Source: Macrocystis pyrifera
Taxonomy: Eukaryota; Sar; Phaeophyceae; Laminariales; Laminariaceae
Assembly: GCA_031763025.1 (NCBI GenBank)
Contig: JASSKH010000001.1
Location: forward strand, 14,341,265 to 14,405,264
Reading direction: 5' to 3'
DNA length: 64,000 nt
The stretch's first letter is position 1, and every line of letters begins with the position of its first letter. Made by a program: the position numbers and the translations under genes. The notes below the pieces were generated by a model that worked only from the letters and a program-made list of their open reading frames with translations, made no database searches and was not told the origin of the DNA. Below are positions 44,937 to 55,537 of the stretch, one piece after another.

Positions 44937-45173
44937 TAATCCGTACATTCCTAAGACGAGTACGTACGTAAAAAAAAAAGGTGGTATTGTACGTACACAA
45001 AAAAAAAACTGGCCCACCGCCCGCCCGCCCGCCCGCCGGGAGGGAAAAAGGACCAAATAAAAACACAGTATAATATGGATCAAGGAAGGGGTGCACACAT
45101 GAACAAAATAATGCGGCATCTCACCTGCTCGAACACATTTTCGAGACCCATCAGGGGCGCGGGGGGGGGTGTA

Positions 45174-45395
45174 CTCATTATCATGCATGGCCGCGTGGTC
45201 GGATGACCATAGACCCTCGCATCCCTACAATGCCGGGACGGAGCACGTCGGGTTTTCACCGACCAGGCAGACATTGCTTACTTGTACCAAGCGCGAAGCG
45301 AAACGTGAGATGTTGGGCGAGTGGCATGAAGGGTGAGCTGCATCCTACTAAGAACGGCTGTAGAGGCGGATTTTCTTGCATATGGATGACAGCGT
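45174..45395 (-). repeat. Composite repeat, modules alpha + beta, inverted copy
   Basis: Reverse complement of the units at 48.7-51.7 kb: alpha (CTGCCTGGTCGGTGAAAACC, GGCATTGTAGGGATGCGAGG, ACGGCCATGCATGA) at 45174-45278 and beta (GGATGCAGCTCACCCTTCAT) at 45279-45395. Confidence 0.85.
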
Positions 45396-45404
45396 CAATT
45401 ACTT

Positions 45405-45672
45405 GATCTATTTTCTGGTGTGGCCACTTCCAGAGACAGCCATATATTTACTATGTAACTGCCTCGTGGGCGCCTTACCACATACATACACACTATGCGA
45501 TACGATCATCCCCCTTGATTGTGCAGAGTTAAGGTTCTCCCCGCAAAAAAAAAAAAATCTAACTCGACCGCCAGCCGAGGTGAACGCCCAAAAAATAATT
45601 TATGAAAAAATACGATACCCTGGTTGTCTATGAGTGTTTTTACAGCGTCGTCGCCAACCGACGCCAACCCAC
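45405..45672 (+). repeat. Composite repeat, module gamma
   Basis: GTGTGGCCACTTCCAGAGAC, CTCGTGGGCGCCTTACCA and TACCCTGGTTGTCTA recur inverted at 49735-50010 and partly at 51165-51350. A small relic with GATGGGTTGGCGTCGAG lies at 25861. Confidence 0.75.
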
Positions 45673-45925
45673 AACCGATATACACATAGCAGGTATGCAA
45701 CGAGGAGGGGGAGGGGGGTACGCATGTCATGCATGGCTGTAGTCTTGCGGCCATAGAGGGGGGCTGTAGTCTTGCGGCCATAGAGGGGGGGATACTAAAA
45801 CCAAGACAAAAATAAGTGCATAAATAAGCGGGTTCTCGTGAGTTCGCCCGAAAATCTCACCCCACTGGTGCGTTTCTTGCTATTAATTACGTTTATTTTG
45901 TATACATTCACACCAAGTATACTAT

Positions 45926-46041
45926 TATTACGGGGGACCATAGTGAATAAGACCAAATATTGTTACTAAAAATTGGTAAATATACCGGTAAAAGTTTTTT
46001 ATGTATACCATAGGTCCTATCAACTATGGACCCCCGTAATA
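45926..46041 (-). mobile_element. MITE family M, copy 17
   Basis: TATTACGGGGGACC to GACCCCCGTAATA, with a small internal expansion (CCGGTAAAAG). Confidence 0.9.
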
Positions 46042-46156
46042 TGTACTGGTATATCATATATATACATGTAGGAGTGTGGTACGAGGCACCCCTCTGATCA
46101 ATCATGGTATCCGACTGCATTTTATCGATGGTGCCGTTGAGGGAACATTTTACATA

Positions 46157-46264
46157 TATCACGGGGGTCCATAGTTAACGGGACCAAATTTTGTTAGTAA
46201 AAATAGGTAAATATATAGGTTTTTATGTATTCCATAGGTCCTACTAACTATGGACCCCCGTAAC
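46157..46264 (-). mobile_element. MITE family M, copy 18
   Basis: TATCACGGGGGTCC to GACCCCCGTAAC. Full length. Confidence 0.9.
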
Positions 46265-46639
46265 GGTATTATACATTATATGATATTTTTGATACCCACA
46301 ACTGCTGTGTATATATAAGACCCGGTGTTCCAAACGAACGAACGGATTGTTTTGCGTGCGACGTATTTGTATGCATGTACGAATGTTTTACTCGTAGTGT
46401 ATGTTCGCGTGTGTGTGTGCCCTCCGACGTTGTCCGTCTCGAATTTCAAAACCGCTCATGCATAGATGGCCAGTAGTATTATATTGGAACAAGGGAGATA
46501 CTTTTTCACACGGAACATCATTACTTGACACTACTACTGCGTACGCTCTCATCCGTTCATCATTCGTTCAATGGTTTGCGGAAAAAACTGCCCAACTTGC
46601 CAACAACGTGTCTTACACAAAAAAGCAACGCAGTAGTAG

Positions 46640-46748
46640 TATTACGGGGGTCCATGGTTAATAGGACCTATGACCTACATAAAAACCTATATATTTACCT
46701 ATTTTTGCTAACAATATTTGGTCCTTTTTACTATGGTCCCCCGTAATA
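46640..46748 (+). mobile_element. MITE family M, copy 19
   Basis: TATTACGGGGGTCC to GGTCCCCCGTAATA. Confidence 0.9.
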
Positions 46749-46940
46749 GTAGCGGTCACACGCGAAGGATACTCGTACAGTTTGCGGGTAAATATCGCAT
46801 TGTTTCGCTCACAAACTCGTTGCGTTTACTCTTCTACTAACCCTTCACTGCCCACCCGGCTCGCAACGAAACAGCTCACAACGAAAACGTCACGGCCGCC
46901 GCCGTCGTACTCCATCCACATTTTGACTACAGTATAGAAC

Positions 46941-47040
46941 CGCAGTCCCGGTTTGGGGACAAACTGGTCAAATTCCAAGTAGTTTGGGGACAAACTGGTC
47001 AAATTCCAAGTAGTTTGTCCCCAAAACGGGACTGCAGTAC
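46941..47040. mobile_element. Palindromic mini-element P, copy 2
   Basis: CGCAGTCCCGGTTTGGGGAC ... GTCCCCAAAACGGGACTGCA, with an internal ~33 bp direct duplication (GGGGACAAACTGGTCAAATT twice). Confidence 0.75.
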
Positions 47041-47266
47041 TAGAAGGGTTAATACCAGGCACCTGGTATGCCTTACCACGTCAACACATTATGTATTGTT
47101 GGATTTTATTCTTCCTGCCTCCTGCTGACCATAAGATGGATCGAGACATATTAGGCTGGAGATTGTGGCAGGGAAAATTACAGAGTACTACTGCTGCTGT
47201 TGCTGTAAGTACTAAGAACATAGTAACAGCCACTCCCGTGGTGAAGTACTACTACTCTGGAAGTAC

Positions 47267-47377
47267 TATTACGGGGGGCCAGAGTAAATAGGACCTACGA
47301 TGTACATAAAAACCTACATATTTCCCATTTTTTTCTTCGAACATTATTTGGTCCTATTTACTATGTTCCCCCGAAAT
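47267..47377 (+). mobile_element. MITE family M, copy 20
   Basis: TATTACGGGGGGCC to TTCCCCCGAAAT. Slightly diverged. Confidence 0.88.
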
Positions 47378-47384
47378 GAGAACA

Positions 47385-47481
47385 TATTACGGGGGTCCAT
47401 AGTTAACAGGACCTGTGGTATACATAAAGACCTATATATTTACCTAACATCATTTGATCCTATTTACTATGGCCTCCCGCA
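47385..47481 (+). mobile_element. MITE family M, copy 21
   Basis: TATTACGGGGGTCC to GGCCTCCCGCAG. Has lost about 12 bp of the centre. Lies 8 bp from copy 20. Confidence 0.85.
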
Positions 47482-47764
47482 GCAGTAACAATTCCCATCG
47501 TGATGAGCGTTGAGTTCGCGGAGGGGCGCGATCGTTTTTCATTGCATTATTTTTCCAGAACGAGGGAAGAGGGAAGGCTTTCATTGCCGAACAGGAACAA
47601 CCATAGTGTTTTCGGAAAGATCTTGTCGAGACAGGGGGAGCCTTCCGAAAATGTCTAAAACAAACAAACAAACAAAAAAAAAAAAAAACGACATTTCAGC
47701 ACCCTTAGAACCGTTATCGAGAAAAAAAGAGCGCTGAAAAACGGTCGGGCCCTTTGTACGAACT

Positions 47765-47885
47765 GACTCAACAGTCTCATTTGCGGTAGTCAGTTAATCA
47801 CCAACGTAATTCCAACGGGCTATACGTCAGCGGACTTGGAGTGCTTTTAGCCGCTCTGCCACCAAGTAAGGTGAGAAAGGTCTCA
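47765..47885 (-). repeat. Possible tRNA-related SINE fragment
   Basis: On the minus strand it reads TGGTGGCAGAGCGGCTAAAA with CCAAGTCCGCTGACG, like the D-arm/anticodon part of a class II tRNA (A box). No clear B box. Weak call. Confidence 0.3.
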
Positions 47886-48701
47886 CAGCGGATGCGTTGA
47901 TTTTGTGTGCCCGGAAAGTATAGGGTACAATGGATACAAATGTATACGAAATTTTATACGTTCTGTCCTTTTAAACGAAAACAAAAAATAGCTGGAGAAA
48001 AGGCAACACGCACGCCGGAGTGTAGGTTGGGTTGGTCTCTGGTGTCGAACGTTGATGTCATTCTGACAGCCAGACCGGCCCCGATAGCCTTCCTGGGGGG
48101 GTTTCCCTTCCTCTCTTTTCTGTAGCTGTTTCATGAGGCATCGACGTCAAAGCTTACTACGCTCTGCACCGCAGTGTCGGATGGCCAAAACGATACTTGA
48201 AAACCATGCATTACCCTCTTCTTCTTGCTCTATGTACGTAGTGCTTCGTCGCGGTGCTACACCTCCGAGGCCATTTTGACGAACCCTTCTCCCCTCCCCC
48301 CCTCGAGATATTGATGGGATACTCCTCCTCCCACCTCGAAGGGTTTCACCACCCGCCACGCCCCCGCCCCCCCCGGCCCCTCAAACTTTTGATGGATTAC
48401 CTGTCCCCCCACTCGGAGGCGTTTGGGTGGACCCTCTTTCCCTCCCCCCGCTCATGGCATCGGTAAGTTTCTCCTCCCCCACCTTTGATACGAGGATTTT
48501 ACGATCGCTCCAACCAACCCCCGACCTTCAAAGTTTTGATGGAGCACTCCCACCCCCCGCGGCGTTGATGGGTTGCCCCTCCTCCCACCTCCGAATGTTT
48601 TGCGACCCCTCCCTCCCCCCCCCCCCCCCCCCCTGCGTGCACTTCAGTATGTATGAATGCCTCTTTTCCTCTCCTCAGATACTGTGATGGACCTCCCCCC
48701 T

Positions 48702-48795
48702 CAATGTCTGCCTGGTCGGTGAAAACCCGAAGCACTCCGTCGCGGTGCCGTAGGGATGCTGCTACGGTACGGCCATGCGTCACAATGAGCGCACC
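48702..48795 (+). repeat. Module alpha, copy
   Basis: TGTCTGCCTGGTCGGTGAAA to GGCCATGCGTCACAATGAGC, the most diverged + copy. Followed by C-rich minisatellite. Confidence 0.8.
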
Positions 48796-49071
48796 CCTCC
48801 CGCCTCCCCCCCTCGAGGCATTGAGCGGCTGCTCCTCCTCCTCCGACCTCGAAGGATTTTTCCACCCCACCCCCCCCCCCCCCACCCCCTCCCTTTCCCT
48901 GCAAATTGTTTGACGGATCGTCTCTTTTCCTTGCCTTCGAAGCCTTGTTGGATTCCCCCCCCCCCCCCCGCCGCCTCGAGGCATTGATGGATTCTCTCAT
49001 TCTCCCAACTCCGAGGATTTCGCGACCCCTGCCCCCCCCCTCCTCGCCCCGCCACTCGCTTGGTGCAAGCA

Positions 49072-49172
49072 ATGTCTGCCTGGTCGGTGAAAACCCGACA
49101 TGCTTCGTCCCGGCATCGTAGGGATGCGAGGGTCCATGATCATACGATAACTGCCATGCATGAGATCGAGTA
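49072..49172 (+). repeat. Module alpha, copy
   Basis: TGTCTGCCTGGTCGGTGAAA to GCCATGCATGAGATCGAGTA. Confidence 0.85.
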
Positions 49173-49204
49173 CACCCACACACCGGAAATTAAACTAACT
49201 CATT

Positions 49205-49405
49205 GAGGCTGTCATCCATATGCAAGTCCGCCTCACAAGCGGTTCTTAGTAGGATGCAGCTCACCCTTCATGCGACTCGCCGGACACCTCACGGCGCTTC
49301 GCGCTTGGTGCAAGCAATGTCTGCCTGGTCGGTGAAAACCCGACGTGCTCCATCCCGGCATTGTAGGGATGCGAGGGTCGGCCATGCATGAGATCGAGTA
49401 CATCT
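49205..49405 (+). repeat. Composite unit beta-alpha
   Basis: Beta (GCTGTCATCCATATGCAAGT ... CTTCGCGCTTGGTGCAAGC) joined directly to alpha (49315-49402), then a C run of about 30. Confidence 0.88.
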
Positions 49406-49417
49406 CTCCTATCGAGT

Positions 49418-49453
<36 letters not shown>

Positions 49454-49734
49454 CCCCGCCTTTTAATTTGTGTTTAGAAGTCCTTCTTCCCCCACTTCCG
49501 AGGGTTTTTCGTCGACCCTCCCCCTCCCCACGAAGCGTTGATGAGTTGCTGCCTGTCCTACCTCCGAGGGTCTTGCCCCGCCCCCCCCCCTTCAAAGTAG
49601 AGATGGAACTCCTCCTTGCCCCACTCCCAAAAATGTCTTCATGGGACCCTCCCCCCTCTCCTCTAGGCATTGGCGGATTGCTGCTCCTCCTGCCTCTGAG
49701 GATTTTGCGACCCCCCTTCCCCCCCTCCTATGCT

Positions 49735-50010
49735 ATATAGGTTGGGTTGGCGTCGGTTGACAGCGACGCTGTAAAATGTGCCTCTTACTACGTGAGCTAG
49801 ACAACCAGGGTACCGTTTTTGTTTTGTTTTTGTTTTGGCGGTCGGTCACAGCTGGCAATCGAGGTACAGATCATTTGTGAGGGGTGGACAACCTTCACTC
49901 CGCACAAGGGGAATGATCGCATCACGTAGTGTTTTTGGTAAGGCACCCACGAGGCGGTTACACAGCAGTACCCCCATTGCTGTCTCTGTCAGTGGCCACA
50001 CCGGAAAATA
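49735..50010 (-). repeat. Module gamma, inverted copy
   Basis: Reverse complement of 45405-45672, in the same relation to a following beta-alpha unit. Confidence 0.75.
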
Positions 50011-50027
50011 ATTTAACGCATTCAAGC

Positions 50028-50232
50028 TGTCATCCACGTGCAAGTCCGCTCACAAGCCGTTCTTAGGATGCAGCTCGCCCTCCATGCGACTCGCCCAACA
50101 CCCCACGGCGCTTCGCGCTTGGTGCAAGCAATGTCTGCCCGGTCGGTGAAAACCCGACGTGCTCCGTCCCGGCATTGTAGAGATGCGAGGGTCCACTATC
50201 ATACGGCTACGGCCGTGCATGATATCGAGTAC
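50028..50232 (+). repeat. Composite unit beta-alpha
   Basis: Same layout as 49205-49405, ending GATATCGAGTACCCCCCC. Confidence 0.88.
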
Positions 50233-50276
50233 CCCCCCCCCTTCCCCCCCACTCCCCCCCCGATTCATTTGACGTT

Positions 50277-50468
50277 GTCATCCGTATGAGAGAAAGTCCG
50301 CATTACAGGCGGCTTTTTTTGTAGGATGTAGCTCGCCCTTAATGCGACTAACCCAACATCAATGTCTGCCTTGTCGGTAAAAACCTGGCGTGCTCCGTCC
50401 CGGCATTGTAGGAGATGCAAGGGTCTATGGTCATACGACTACGGCCGTTCACGACAATGAGCACATCC
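50277..50468 (+). repeat. Composite unit beta-alpha, shortened beta
   Basis: Beta lacks its CTTCGCGCTTGG end. Alpha at 50362-50468 is followed by a C run. Confidence 0.82.
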
Positions 50469-51018
50469 CCCCCCCCCCCTCTTTCCCGGCCATCATAGTG
50501 CTACTGGAACTCCTCCTTCCCCTACCTCTTAGGCTTTGGTGTTTTGTTGGATCCCCCCGAATCCGTATCCCTCCCCTGATCCCACTGCAGCTTTTGTGAC
50601 CCCCCAACTGCCCACCTCCCAACCACTCGGTGGATTCTGACGCAATCCTCCTCCGCTCACTTTGGAGGCTTTGACTCTGCCCTCCACCCCCCTCCCCCCT
50701 CGTGGCTGTGATGGAACTCCTCCTGCCCTAGCACCTCAGGCCTTGACCCCCCCCCCCCCCCCCCCCCCCCGCCACTCCCCCTCAAAGCTTTGATATAACT
50801 CCCCCTCCCCGTATATAACTCCCCCTCCCCGTATATCTGAAAGCGTTCATGACCTCCCCCCCTCTTCATAGCTTTGATGTGATGTCCTCCTCCTCTCACG
50901 TCTGAGGCATTGACCCCCCCGCCTCCCCTCTCCTCCCCTTTGAGGCTTTGGTGGAGCTCCTCCTCCCCCATTTGTAAAATATCACCTGCCCCCCCCCCCC
51001 CCCCCTCCCCCGCCCGAG

Positions 51019-51122
51019 AAATGTCTCCCTGGTCGGTGAAAACCTGACGTACTCCGTCCCGGCATTGTAGGGATGCGAGGGTCTATGGTCATACGACTAC
51101 GGCCATGCATGAAAATGAGTAC
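51019..51122 (+). repeat. Module alpha, copy
   Basis: TGTCTCCCTGGTCGGTGAAA to GCCATGCATGAAAATGAGTA, then C run and module gamma (inverted, 51165-51350). Confidence 0.85.
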
Positions 51123-51365
51123 TCCCCCCCCGTCCTCCGCCCTGTATATGTATGTACTATATATGGGTTGGGTTAGCGTCGGTTGGCGACGGCCCTCATG
51201 CCTCTCACTGCGTGAGCTAGACAACCAGGGTATCGTTTTTTGCTCTTGTTTTTTCGGCGGTCACCACGACCGACGGTCGAGTTAGATAATTTGTGCGGCG
51301 TGGAGAACATTAACTCCGCATGAGGGGATAAACGGGTCACATCAGAAAAAAAAAACATTCATACG

Positions 51366-51690
51366 AAGATGTCAACCATATGCAAGAAAGTCCGCCTCAG
51401 AAGCGGTTCGTAGTAGGATGCAGCTCTCCTTTCATAGACTCGCCGAACACCTCACGGCGCTTCGCGATTGGTGCAAGCACTCAATGCCTGACAGGTCGGT
51501 GAAAACCCGACGCGCTCCGCAATGCGAGGGTCTGTGGTCATACGACTACGGCCATGCATGAAACGAGCACCCCCCCGCCCCCTGCAATGTCTGCCTGGTC
51601 GGTGAAAAGCCGACGTGCTCCGTCCCGGCATTGCAGGGATGCGAGGGTTTATGGTCATACGTCTACGGCCATGCATGATAATGATAATGG
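51366..51690 (+). repeat. Composite unit beta-alpha-alpha
   Basis: One beta (51366-51482) followed by two alpha copies (51483-51570, 51588-51690). Confidence 0.85.
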
Positions 51691-52033
51691 GTATGCCCCC
51701 CTTCCTCATGGCGTTGATAAGACACAGCAGAGGGCATTAGATTTCCCGTTGTTTTGGCGTCGTTTGCACCTCAGAAAAGAGGGAAAACTCAAACATGCTT
51801 CCTCGCCCGTTCTGCTTTCGAATCTATCATGAGGGGGAAACCGATGAAAGCCATATACCAAACATGCTAGGGCTCGGGCAAGCTCTAGGGGGGGGCAAGG
51901 GCTACCCCGGTCAGGCGGGGGGGGGGGGGGGGAGGGGGGCAGCAGAAGAAGGAGTGGATGATGACACGCCTCACGAACTTCATCTGCACTGGAGCTGTTT
52001 TTGCTTGTCTATACGCTCTAATCTTCGAATCCT

Positions 52034-52141
52034 GCTACGGGGGTCTATAGTTAACAGGACCTATGGTATACATGAAAACCTATATATTTATGTATTTTTA
52101 CGAACAATATTTGGTCCTGTTAACTATGGTCCCCCGTAATA
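52034..52141 (+). mobile_element. MITE family M, copy 22
   Basis: GCTACGGGGGTCTATAG to GGTCCCCCGTAATA. Confidence 0.9.
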
Positions 52142-52198
52142 TGTCACATATAACGGTATTCATATATGACGGCATTCCGACGGTACTATTAATAACAG

Positions 52199-52272
52199 GA
52201 CTGCAGTCTCGTTTTTTGGGGACATACCACTCAAACTCGCAACTATATTGTCTCGAAAACGGGACGGCAGTC
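52199..52272. mobile_element. Palindromic mini-element P, copy 3
   Basis: GACTGCAGTCTCGTTTTTTG ... CGAAAACGGGACGGCAGTCC. Diverged. Confidence 0.6.
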
Positions 52273-53238
52273 CAAAAGGGTTGAAGCGCCCGGCCAGCCT
52301 AGAATCTTTTGGCCCAAACGTGCTACCTGCTATATGCTGTATTCCTCTATCCTAGCGCGCGTCTGGTGAGGAGACCCCCAAAGCTTGAGAGTAGGCTTTC
52401 CACGGGGGGGGGGGGGGGGGGCGGCGGCTTGTGGCTCGGCTTGTCGGAAAAACGCTCATGTTTCCCGGTCGGGCTATGTGCCTGAGCGTTGGCGTGTGCT
52501 CGCTTCGGATGTATACGTCACGACCAGCGCCTGCCTCCATGCAAAGTTGTACCCGCGCTTGCGGGGTCGGTGTTGTCTCCAACGCCGAGATGTACCGACG
52601 TTTGTGAATGTTGGATCCAATCCATCACGAACACACCCACCCACACACACCCACACACCCAGCCACCCACCCATGTTGCTTGCACACGCCAACCCAACCT
52701 CAACCCCACCCAACCCAACTTACCCAACCCACGACATCGAGTAGGACCGACTTGTCGCAGAACTTCCGGGACGGCGGCGGTCCGAAAGCCTCATCCCCGG
52801 ACAAACACATGTCCACATACCACTGCAAAACCTATCCTACTCTGATTCGTATTGGTACATACCTGGCAGGAGTTCGGGCCCGAAGCTTGTACGTAGTTCT
52901 AGAGGGTAAGCCCTCTACATGTTTTGCTCTCACGATTTTGGGGACAAAACACTTTTGGAATTAGTATTGGGTCATTTTCGCAGGGTTAAGGTTGATGTCC
53001 CGGCGGGCGAAAGGCTCCCGACCGTCTCCGCTCGGTAATAGGAACATGCCAAGCCGCTTCTCCTTGGTGTTTGTGCGAGGGAGATATCGCCAGAAGCAGC
53101 GCGGCGGCCAGTGCTGATTCTTCGCCTGTTTGTGCGTCCAGCTATGATGAATGATGAGGGGCCGCGTGCGACGACGACTGACTGGGGTATGGCTCTTTTT
53201 TGGCCAAAATATATCCCTGACTGACTCTCGGGCTCATC
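52273..53238. other. Gene-free stretch
   Basis: A G run at 52405-52421 and a CACCCA-rich block at 52630-52735. No supported gene. Confidence 0.5.
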
Positions 53239-53316
53239 AACTGCAGTCAGTCTCGTTATGGGAACGAGCCACTCAAATCACAAGCAATTTGCGCCCGAAA
53301 CGGGGGGCCTCAGTCC
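53239..53316. mobile_element. Palindromic mini-element P, copy 4
   Basis: CTGCAGTCAGTCTCGTTATG ... CGAAACGGGGGGCCTCAGTC. The oldest-looking copy. Confidence 0.5.
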
Positions 53317-53559
53317 TAAAAAAGGGTTAATTAACCCAACATCTATCGTTGAACTATATCATTACTGTAGTATTCCTGGTAGTAGACACTGCTGCTGTAT
53401 GTCGTGTTTTACAGCAGTATTCTTCGGGCTATTTACCAAAAGGCGCACATGGTAACGTTCATCATTTTTTTTTTTTTTTTTTTTGCACTTCTACAATGTC
53501 TATAATAAGTATTTATGAAATGCAAAGGTTTCAACATGTTGCAACTCTATAGCCGGCGT

Positions 53560-53865
53560 CCCCGGTGGCTTGGTAGGTGGTCCGCGAGCCTATCAAGATC
53601 AATTTCGTGAGTTCGAGTCTCACCGAGTGCATGCTCATAGGGACTTTTTCTTGCATAAAATTGATTAGCGGAAAGCGCGAGAGCGTGAGTTAGCTGTACA
53701 TTCGATGGAAATCGACGAGCAGTGGGAATGCTGAACCCTATGCGCGATAAAAACTAAAGGCACGTACCGGGGGGGAGAAGGGACGACACCTGTGACCACG
53801 GCTTGTCCAGAAGATCGTCGAGGGTAAAACCTCCTACGAGTGGGCTGGAAAGTAAAAGTGATGAT
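53560..53865 (+). mobile_element. tRNA-derived SINE S1, copy 1
   Basis: The 5' end is tRNA-like: A box TGGCTTGGTAGG and T-arm/B box GTGAGTTCGAGTCTCAC spaced as in a tRNA. The unrelated body includes GCGAGAGCGTGAGTTAGCTG and a G run with GAGAAGGGACGAC, ending AAAAGTGATGAT. About 97-98% like 60869-61175 by eye. Transcribed, if at all, by RNA polymerase III. Confidence 0.8.
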
Positions 53866-53869
53866 CATA

Positions 53870-54600
53870 TCAATATCCCTTGTTCGGGTTATATAGTGAA
53901 TATGATGGTTGATCCTCAATATAGCAGTGGTCAGAATGATTATTTAAAATTGTCCTGTTGACCCGGGCAGCATCCAGGGGAGCCGCTGGCCTATATCTTT
54001 GACAAGGAATCACACATAGAATAGGCGCGTACGGTTTATCACAATACTTGTAAAATTCGGTAAAAATGGAATATAGACGAGACGTATCACGCAGCTTGCA
54101 AAGTTGAGTATCAACTATTTAATAAGTCGAACTCACAGCTGACTGACGTATTTCAAAATTTATAGAATAATAATTGCTCGGGTCTCTAATTAATCAGTTC
54201 GAGGGTGAGATGGAGCCTCTCGGAAACTTGAGGCGCTAATACAGCAGCGTGCGTTTCCCTAACCCTACCTATAGCATGGCCATACCCTTGTGTGTGTGTC
54301 AAGTGCCTATCTAATATGCGTAACGCTGCGTTGAACGGCAGTGGGGCACGTTGGTGCCACGTATTAATTCCTCGGTGATGCTCCAACATTCTTGTTGACG
54401 TTCTTGTTCTTGTCGTTCAGAATGTTCTCCACAAACCTATACGGCGCGGGATACGACTCGTGGAGGGGGTCTGTCTCTTCACCGACCGCGCCCGAAGGCA
54501 GGCGGTACGTACAGCAGTATAGCTCCTGTTGGTTGAGCGTGTTGTGCTCGGCATGGGATATGGTTGGTCATGTACTACTGCTGCTGTAAATCTCTGAGAG
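53870..54600. other. Gene-free stretch with a fragment shared with 62420-62463
   Basis: AGTCGAACTCACAGCTGACT at 54126-54145 is the reverse complement of sequence near 62440-62460. No supported gene. Confidence 0.5.
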
Positions 54601-54611
54601 AAGGGGATTTA

Positions 54612-54730
54612 GAGAGAAGGGGCTTTCGTGCCCGCAGTTTTCTGATTGGTCAATTTTGTTTGATGGAAATTTTGATTGGTGAAAAATCCTTGACCAATCA
54701 GAAAACTGCGGGCACGAAATCCCTTTCTAC
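54612..54730. repeat. Perfect-armed hairpin (possible MITE)
   Basis: CGTGCCCGCAGTTTTCTGAT plus TGGTCA is repeated inverted as TGACCAATCAGAAAACTGCG plus GGCACG, arms of about 30 bp around a ~50 bp loop. The ATTGG/CCAAT boxes lie in the arms. Confidence 0.8.
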
Positions 54731-54984
54731 GTAGAAGCTGTACCAAGGCCTTTTTTTCTCCGACCCTAAGAGACTCCTACTCTTGTGATGGCCCCCTCGG
54801 CCCAAGGCTCTCGCCTCTTCTTTGGTAGTGCGTAGCGGACTGTTATCCGGTTCAGTCTCTGGCTTGCATGCATTTATCTCCGTTGGCTCGTCCAGGGCGG
54901 AAGCGGCTCGCACGGCATAATATCTGCCACGGTTGACCAGCTGGCCTTTACGTTTACGAGCAACTGCTGTTGTTGCGGTGTACA

Positions 54985-54988
54985 GCAG

Positions 54989-55031
<43 letters not shown>
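54985..55031 (+). repeat. (TTG)n microsatellite heading repeat R
   Basis: About 15 TTG units leading directly into dispersed repeat R. The other copies of R start with shorter (TTG)n. Confidence 0.9.
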
Positions 55032-55033
<2 letters not shown>

Positions 55034-55275
55034 TCTTCACATTAAACCGTTCTTTCTACGCGTCGACATCCAGCACAACCAGTGTCCGTGCCGATTCTTC
55101 AAACCTAGAGATATACAAGTTCTGTGGTCACAAAGCTACGCCACAGAGATACTACGTTGCCACGTATATGTAATGCAATGCCATGTCATCATACTGCGTA
55201 TACGACAGGCACGACATACACATTCCATGACCTAGAGAAACAAAAACGAAACAAAGAGAAAAAACAAAAACAAAA
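55024..55275 (+). repeat. A-tailed dispersed repeat R, copy 2
   Basis: TTCTTCACATTAAACCG to CATTCCATGACCTAGAG and an A-rich tail. See copy 1 at 8108. Confidence 0.75.
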
Positions 55276-55537
55276 ACAAAGACAATTCGAAAGAGAAAAG
55301 AAACACGTACAAGCAGTATTAATAGTTTTAGTGGGGATTTTTTATGGTCGTGCGCCACGACCACGTCAATCTTTCGAGGCATTCAGGGCAATCAGACAGA
55401 GTCCTCAGCTAATATTTTACGCCAATCAATATGTCCCACACCACAGCCAAGAGTCAGTGAGTGTGTGCCGCGGCCATCTCTTCGCACGGGACCCCCGGTG
55501 CGTCGCGGAACCAAGACTCAGGGACGACGCCAGCCAT

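Larger units (their letters stand above)
44554..44965 (+). repeat. 206 bp tandem duplication across LTR end and MITE
   Basis: Unit 1 is 44554-44759 and unit 2 is 44760-44965. Each has CGGTCAGTTTAACGACTGAC, the LTR end AACA, the MITE remainder and CCTAAGACGAGTACGT. The units are nearly identical (GGTAGACAT against GGTATACAT), so this is the latest event here. Confidence 0.93.
48250..51000 (+). repeat. C-rich degenerate minisatellite (~60-80 bp period)
   Basis: Many units built of (C)n, CTCGAGGCATTGATGGATT, a CTCCTCCTCCCACCTC-like block, then CGAAGG/CGAGGATTTT and CGACCC. Strong strand bias: nearly all long runs are C on the + strand. Interleaved with alpha/beta modules. Open frames in it are low-complexity by-products. 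Confidence 0.8.

Noticed and set aside
48499-50971. Gly-rich minus-strand and Pro/Ser-rich plus-strand frames
   Set aside because: They follow the C-rich minisatellite and alpha/beta modules and have no independent coding signal.
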